Shown in pieces: positions 62,017-64,000 of a DNA stretch of 64,000 nt. Under the pieces are notes generated by a model that saw nothing but the letters and a program-made list of their open reading frames with translations, was not told where the DNA came from and did not search any database. Numbering within the stretch: position 1 is the stretch's first letter; every line of letters starts with the position of its first letter. This stretch comes from Roseburia sp. (GTDB lineage: Bacteria > Bacillota > Clostridia > Lachnospirales > Lachnospiraceae): assembly GCA_017937095.1 (NCBI GenBank), contig JAGBEG010000022.1, forward strand, positions 62,001-126,000, given 5' to 3'. The translations under genes were made by a program, and so were the position numbers.

Positions 62017-63300
62017 TTACATACGATTCATAATCTTAATATGTGACTTGAACAAAGAATAATACTTCATTCCCTTGTCCTTGCCATAGTGTCCCTGCAG
62101 TGCGGCGCGGAGTGAGTTGAGATTCTTGCGCTTACCGTTTGCCTGATAGAGAAATCCTGCAAAATCCTCCGGGGCTTCTTCGGCAAATTCGCTGTGGGCA
62201 AATACCAGACTGCAATACAGCTCGAACTTCTCCTTCTGGCTGCTTGCAGGAAGTGCAGACCAGTACAGCGTATACTCTGCATTCCCTTTAATCTCCTGAT
62301 AAAGCCTCTTTCCTTCCTCCTCGCCCAAAAGCGCTACAAGCGCATTGTGGAAATCCACGAGATTCTCCTTGCTGATACAGCAGGCAAGCGTTTTGACAAG
62401 CGTATCCGCATCCATGGCAGGCTGCGTGCCCGACGGCTTTCCTGCATCTTCCGCCTGCATCTCTGCTGCATCTGTCTGGTGCTCTCCCGCCCCCGGCTTC
62501 TCTGCTTTCACCTCTGCTTCCGCTTCTGCGGTCTGTCCTGCCGTCTTAAGCTCTGCTTCCGCTGCCTTCTGTCCTGCAAGCTTCGGCTTCTTCCCTGCTT
62601 CCGCTTCTGCGGTCTGTCCTGCAAGCTTCGGCTTCTTCCCTGCTTCCGCTTCTGCGGTCTGTCCTGCGAGCTCCGGCTTCTTCTCCGCTTCCGCTGCCTC
62701 TGGCTCTGCATCCGGCTGCGATTCCGCAACACCCGGCTGCACCTCTGCCACGTCAGCAGCCCTCTCAGTGGACGCCGCTTCCCGCTCCTTCGCATCTGCC
62801 GCGGTCATCTCCTGCGCCGCTGTCGTCTCCTGCGCCGCTGTCGTCTCCTGCGCTGCGGTCATCTCCTGTGCCGCTGTCGTTTCCTGCGACTCCTGCGGCT
62901 GCGCCTTTTCTCCTGCGCCCTTCTTCTTGCCGTTCAACTGTCTGTAGCAGTCCTTGCCGCTCAGACGGCTCACCGGCATCTTTCTTTGCGTCCAGTAGCG
63001 GACGACCGCATCGAATCCTGTATCATTGGATACGATAACGTAGTCGCACTCCTGGTTCTCATGCAGACGATAACCAAGCTCCGATACGAGCTGGAAATCG
63101 AGTGCATTGCTTCCCTCAAAACATTTGATAAAATCTGCTTCCTTGTCCGTCTCCTTTAACATCCTCACATTCTCATAATTCATATGCGGACTTTTCTGCG
63201 TGTAAAACACGATCACCTCGTCCTCCGCCTGTGAGGCTGCCAGAAGCGGCACCCATATGTCTCCTACATTCTCACTGTCAACTAAATATATTTTCTTCAT
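62017..63300 (-). CDS. PIN/NYN-like domain protein with expanded linker repeats
   Basis: The 427-residue protein has residues 1-115 like a PIN/NYN nuclease: MKKIYLVDSENVGDIW (acidic D8, E10), DFQLVSELGYRL near 68 and VIVSNDTGFDAVV near 88-100 with two more aspartates. Residues about 135-290 are low complexity: six-residue ETTAAQ units, then 15-residue units with AGKKPKLAGQTAEAE. Residues 295-427 form a helical domain, ending KGMKYYSLFKSHIKIMNRM, where CISKENLVDFHNALVALLG starts a possible RNA- or protein-binding part. It may be an RNase; no partner gene hints at the target. Confidence 0.72.
   Translation of the reverse strand: MKKIYLVDSENVGDIWVPLLAASQAEDEVIVFYTQKSPHMNYENVRMLKETDKEADFIKCFEGSNALDFQLVSELGYRLHENQECDYVIVSNDTGFDAVVRYWTQRKMPVSRLSGKDCYRQLNGKKKGAGEKAQPQESQETTAAQEMTAAQETTAAQETTAAQEMTAADAKEREAASTERAADVAEVQPGVAESQPDAEPEAAEAEKKPELAGQTAEAEAGKKPKLAGQTAEAEAGKKPKLAGQKAAEAELKTAGQTAEAEAEVKAEKPGAGEHQTDAAEMQAEDAGKPSGTQPAMDADTLVKTLACCISKENLVDFHNALVALLGEEEGKRLYQEIKGNAEYTLYWSALPASSQKEKFELYCSLVFAHSEFAEEAPEDFAGFLYQANGKRKNLNSLRAALQGHYGKDKGMKYYSLFKSHIKIMNRM
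62490..62895. repeat. In-frame 45-bp and 18-bp tandem repeats
   Basis: About three 45-bp units (15 codons, around 62530-62690) and about six 18-bp units (around 62800-62895) lie in the linker of the PIN/NYN-like gene. Confidence 0.85.
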
Positions 63301-63336
63301 TCAATCCCTTAGCTGGCTGGAACCTTTTTTATTTTA

Positions 63337-63438
63337 TCACATCTGTCCCAGGAAAGCCACATCCACATTTTCCCCATACCATACCATCATTGCTTCCTTC
63401 ACTGCCTCTGCCATTTTCTTCATCATATTCTTCATCAT
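63337..63438 (-). CDS. Possible 33-aa small protein
   Basis: An ATG at 63438, with a GGAAGGAAAG purine-rich site upstream, opens a 33-codon frame: MMKNMMKKMAEAVKEAMMVW at the start, then YGENVDVAFLGQM. The first 20 residues would form an amphipathic, methionine-rich helix. It lies in an otherwise gene-free gap. Evidence is only the ribosome site and composition. Confidence 0.35.
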   Translation of the reverse strand: MMKNMMKKMAEAVKEAMMVWYGENVDVAFLGQM

Positions 63439-63506
63439 AATCTTTCTTTCCTTCCTTTCCAAAAACGGTTGTGTTTCGTCTACGCTGTGAATCATAAGTG
63501 CACAAA

Positions 63507-63556
63507 GTAAACTGATTGTAAACAGACTGCACTTTTTTCGTTTACGGTAAGTTTAC
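63507..63556. promoter_or_regulatory. Four-site operator upstream of the SDR gene
   Basis: GTAAAC at 63507 and 63518 faces GTTTAC at 63540 and 63551. The offsets 0, 11, 33 and 44 put all four hexamers on one helix face with overall dyad symmetry. Confidence 0.7.
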
Positions 63557-63605
63557 TTTTCCGCCGTATCTTTCTTTCTATAAAAAAGAAATCGGAGGTA
63601 CTTTT

Positions 63606-64000
63606 ATGAAAAATGTATGTGTCATCACCGGAGGCGGGAGCGGCATGGGACTTGCCACCGCACGCATTCTCGGAAAAACCCATTTCATTATTATCTGTGG
63701 AAGAACTGTCTCAAAGCTCACGCACGCGATCGAGGAATTGCAAAAGGAAGGCATCGACTGTGAGGCGTTTCCATGTGACGTCTCAGACATCGGGTCTGTG
63801 AAAAAACTCGCGGAACATGCAGCCTCCCGCGGCAGGGTGCAGGCGCTGATCCACGCGGCAGGTTTAAGCCCGCACATGGGTGACGCCGCCAGAATCATGG
63901 CGGTCAACGCACTTGGAACCATCTATATCAATACGGAATTTGCCAGAATCATGGAAAGCAAAAGCTGCATTTTAGATGTCTCCTCCATGTCCGCATACTT
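63606..64000 (+). CDS. Short-chain dehydrogenase/reductase, C-terminus cut by window edge
   Basis: The visible 131 residues start MKNVCVITGGGSGMGLATAR (GGAGG 7 bases before the ATG). TGGGSGMG is the Rossmann nucleotide loop, CDVSDIGSVK the adenine-binding aspartate region, HAAGLSP matches the NAG motif, and LDVSSMSAY begins the catalytic serine region at the edge. The active tyrosine is beyond the window. The substrate is unknown. A striking four-site operator precedes it. Confidence 0.9.
   Translation, partial: MKNVCVITGGGSGMGLATARILGKTHFIIICGRTVSKLTHAIEELQKEGIDCEAFPCDVSDIGSVKKLAEHAASRGRVQALIHAAGLSPHMGDAARIMAVNALGTIYINTEFARIMESKSCILDVSSMSAY

Noticed and set aside
62194-63159. Plus-strand frame of 321 codons opposite the PIN/NYN-like gene
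   Set aside because: Cys/Leu/Arg-rich mirror of a repeat region, no ribosome site, and the minus frame has coherent domains.

Overview
The window looks like a chromosomal stretch of a Gram-positive, low-to-mid GC gut anaerobe of the Clostridia, most likely Lachnospiraceae (Roseburia/Agathobacter-like). This is an inference from strong AGGAGG ribosome sites, the class II GalT, a DAP-type MurE, HelD, a chemoreceptor (so probably motile), and a plant-galactan sugar locus of the kind such bacteria carry. Nearly all genes lie on the minus strand. The main exceptions are the GH42 galactosidase, a PAP2 protein, one AraC regulator, asnA, the tRNA and the SDR at the right edge.

Layout. (1) 1-7.9 kb: a minus-strand cluster of PucR-type regulator, TauE/SafE exporter, class III aminotransferase, iron-type alcohol dehydrogenase, GltS-like transporter, PII protein with a NifI-like T-loop, and a partial amidohydrolase. 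It reads as a nitrogen-scavenging pathway for an amine (taurine or a similar amine is a guess). Two related structured RNAs ending in terminators sit in front of pucR and of the aminotransferase. (2) 8-26.8 kb: galactan / beta-galacto-oligosaccharide use: galT, galK, GH53 galactanase, GH2 and GH42 beta-galactosidases, an ABC importer, AraC and LacI regulators with visible operator repeats, and an unrecognised 616-aa protein overlapped by a zinc-ribbon gene. (3) 26.8-36.8 kb: a mobile-element copy, an EAL phosphodiesterase, a MacAB-type efflux system, NudC, an L,D-transpeptidase and a PAP2 phosphatase. (4) 36.9-44.3 kb: Rrf2 regulator, murE, dapF, a Cys/Met PLP enzyme, an AraC activator, the second element copy and a Mn-dependent pyrophosphatase. 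(5) 44.3-51 kb: a repeat-rich tail-anchored coiled-coil protein, MATE exporter, hypoxanthine-type DNA glycosylase, and a chemoreceptor with an orphan sugar-binding lipoprotein. (6) 51-60.4 kb: asnA, S1-domain protein, helD, a two-component system, a GT4 glycosyltransferase and DedA. (7) 60.5-64 kb: tRNA-Thr with a 19-bp att-like duplication enclosing an endolysin cell-wall-binding fragment, a toxin-antitoxin-like pair, a PIN/NYN-like protein with expanded repeats, and an SDR with a four-site operator.

The most unusual items are the palindromic element found twice inside terminator-like hairpins between convergent genes, the paired RNA leaders of the aminotransferase cluster, silent-change duplications of gene 3' ends in that cluster, and the tRNA-Thr integration scar. 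Coordinates of starts were chosen from ribosome-binding sites. Family names come from reading motifs, not from database searches.
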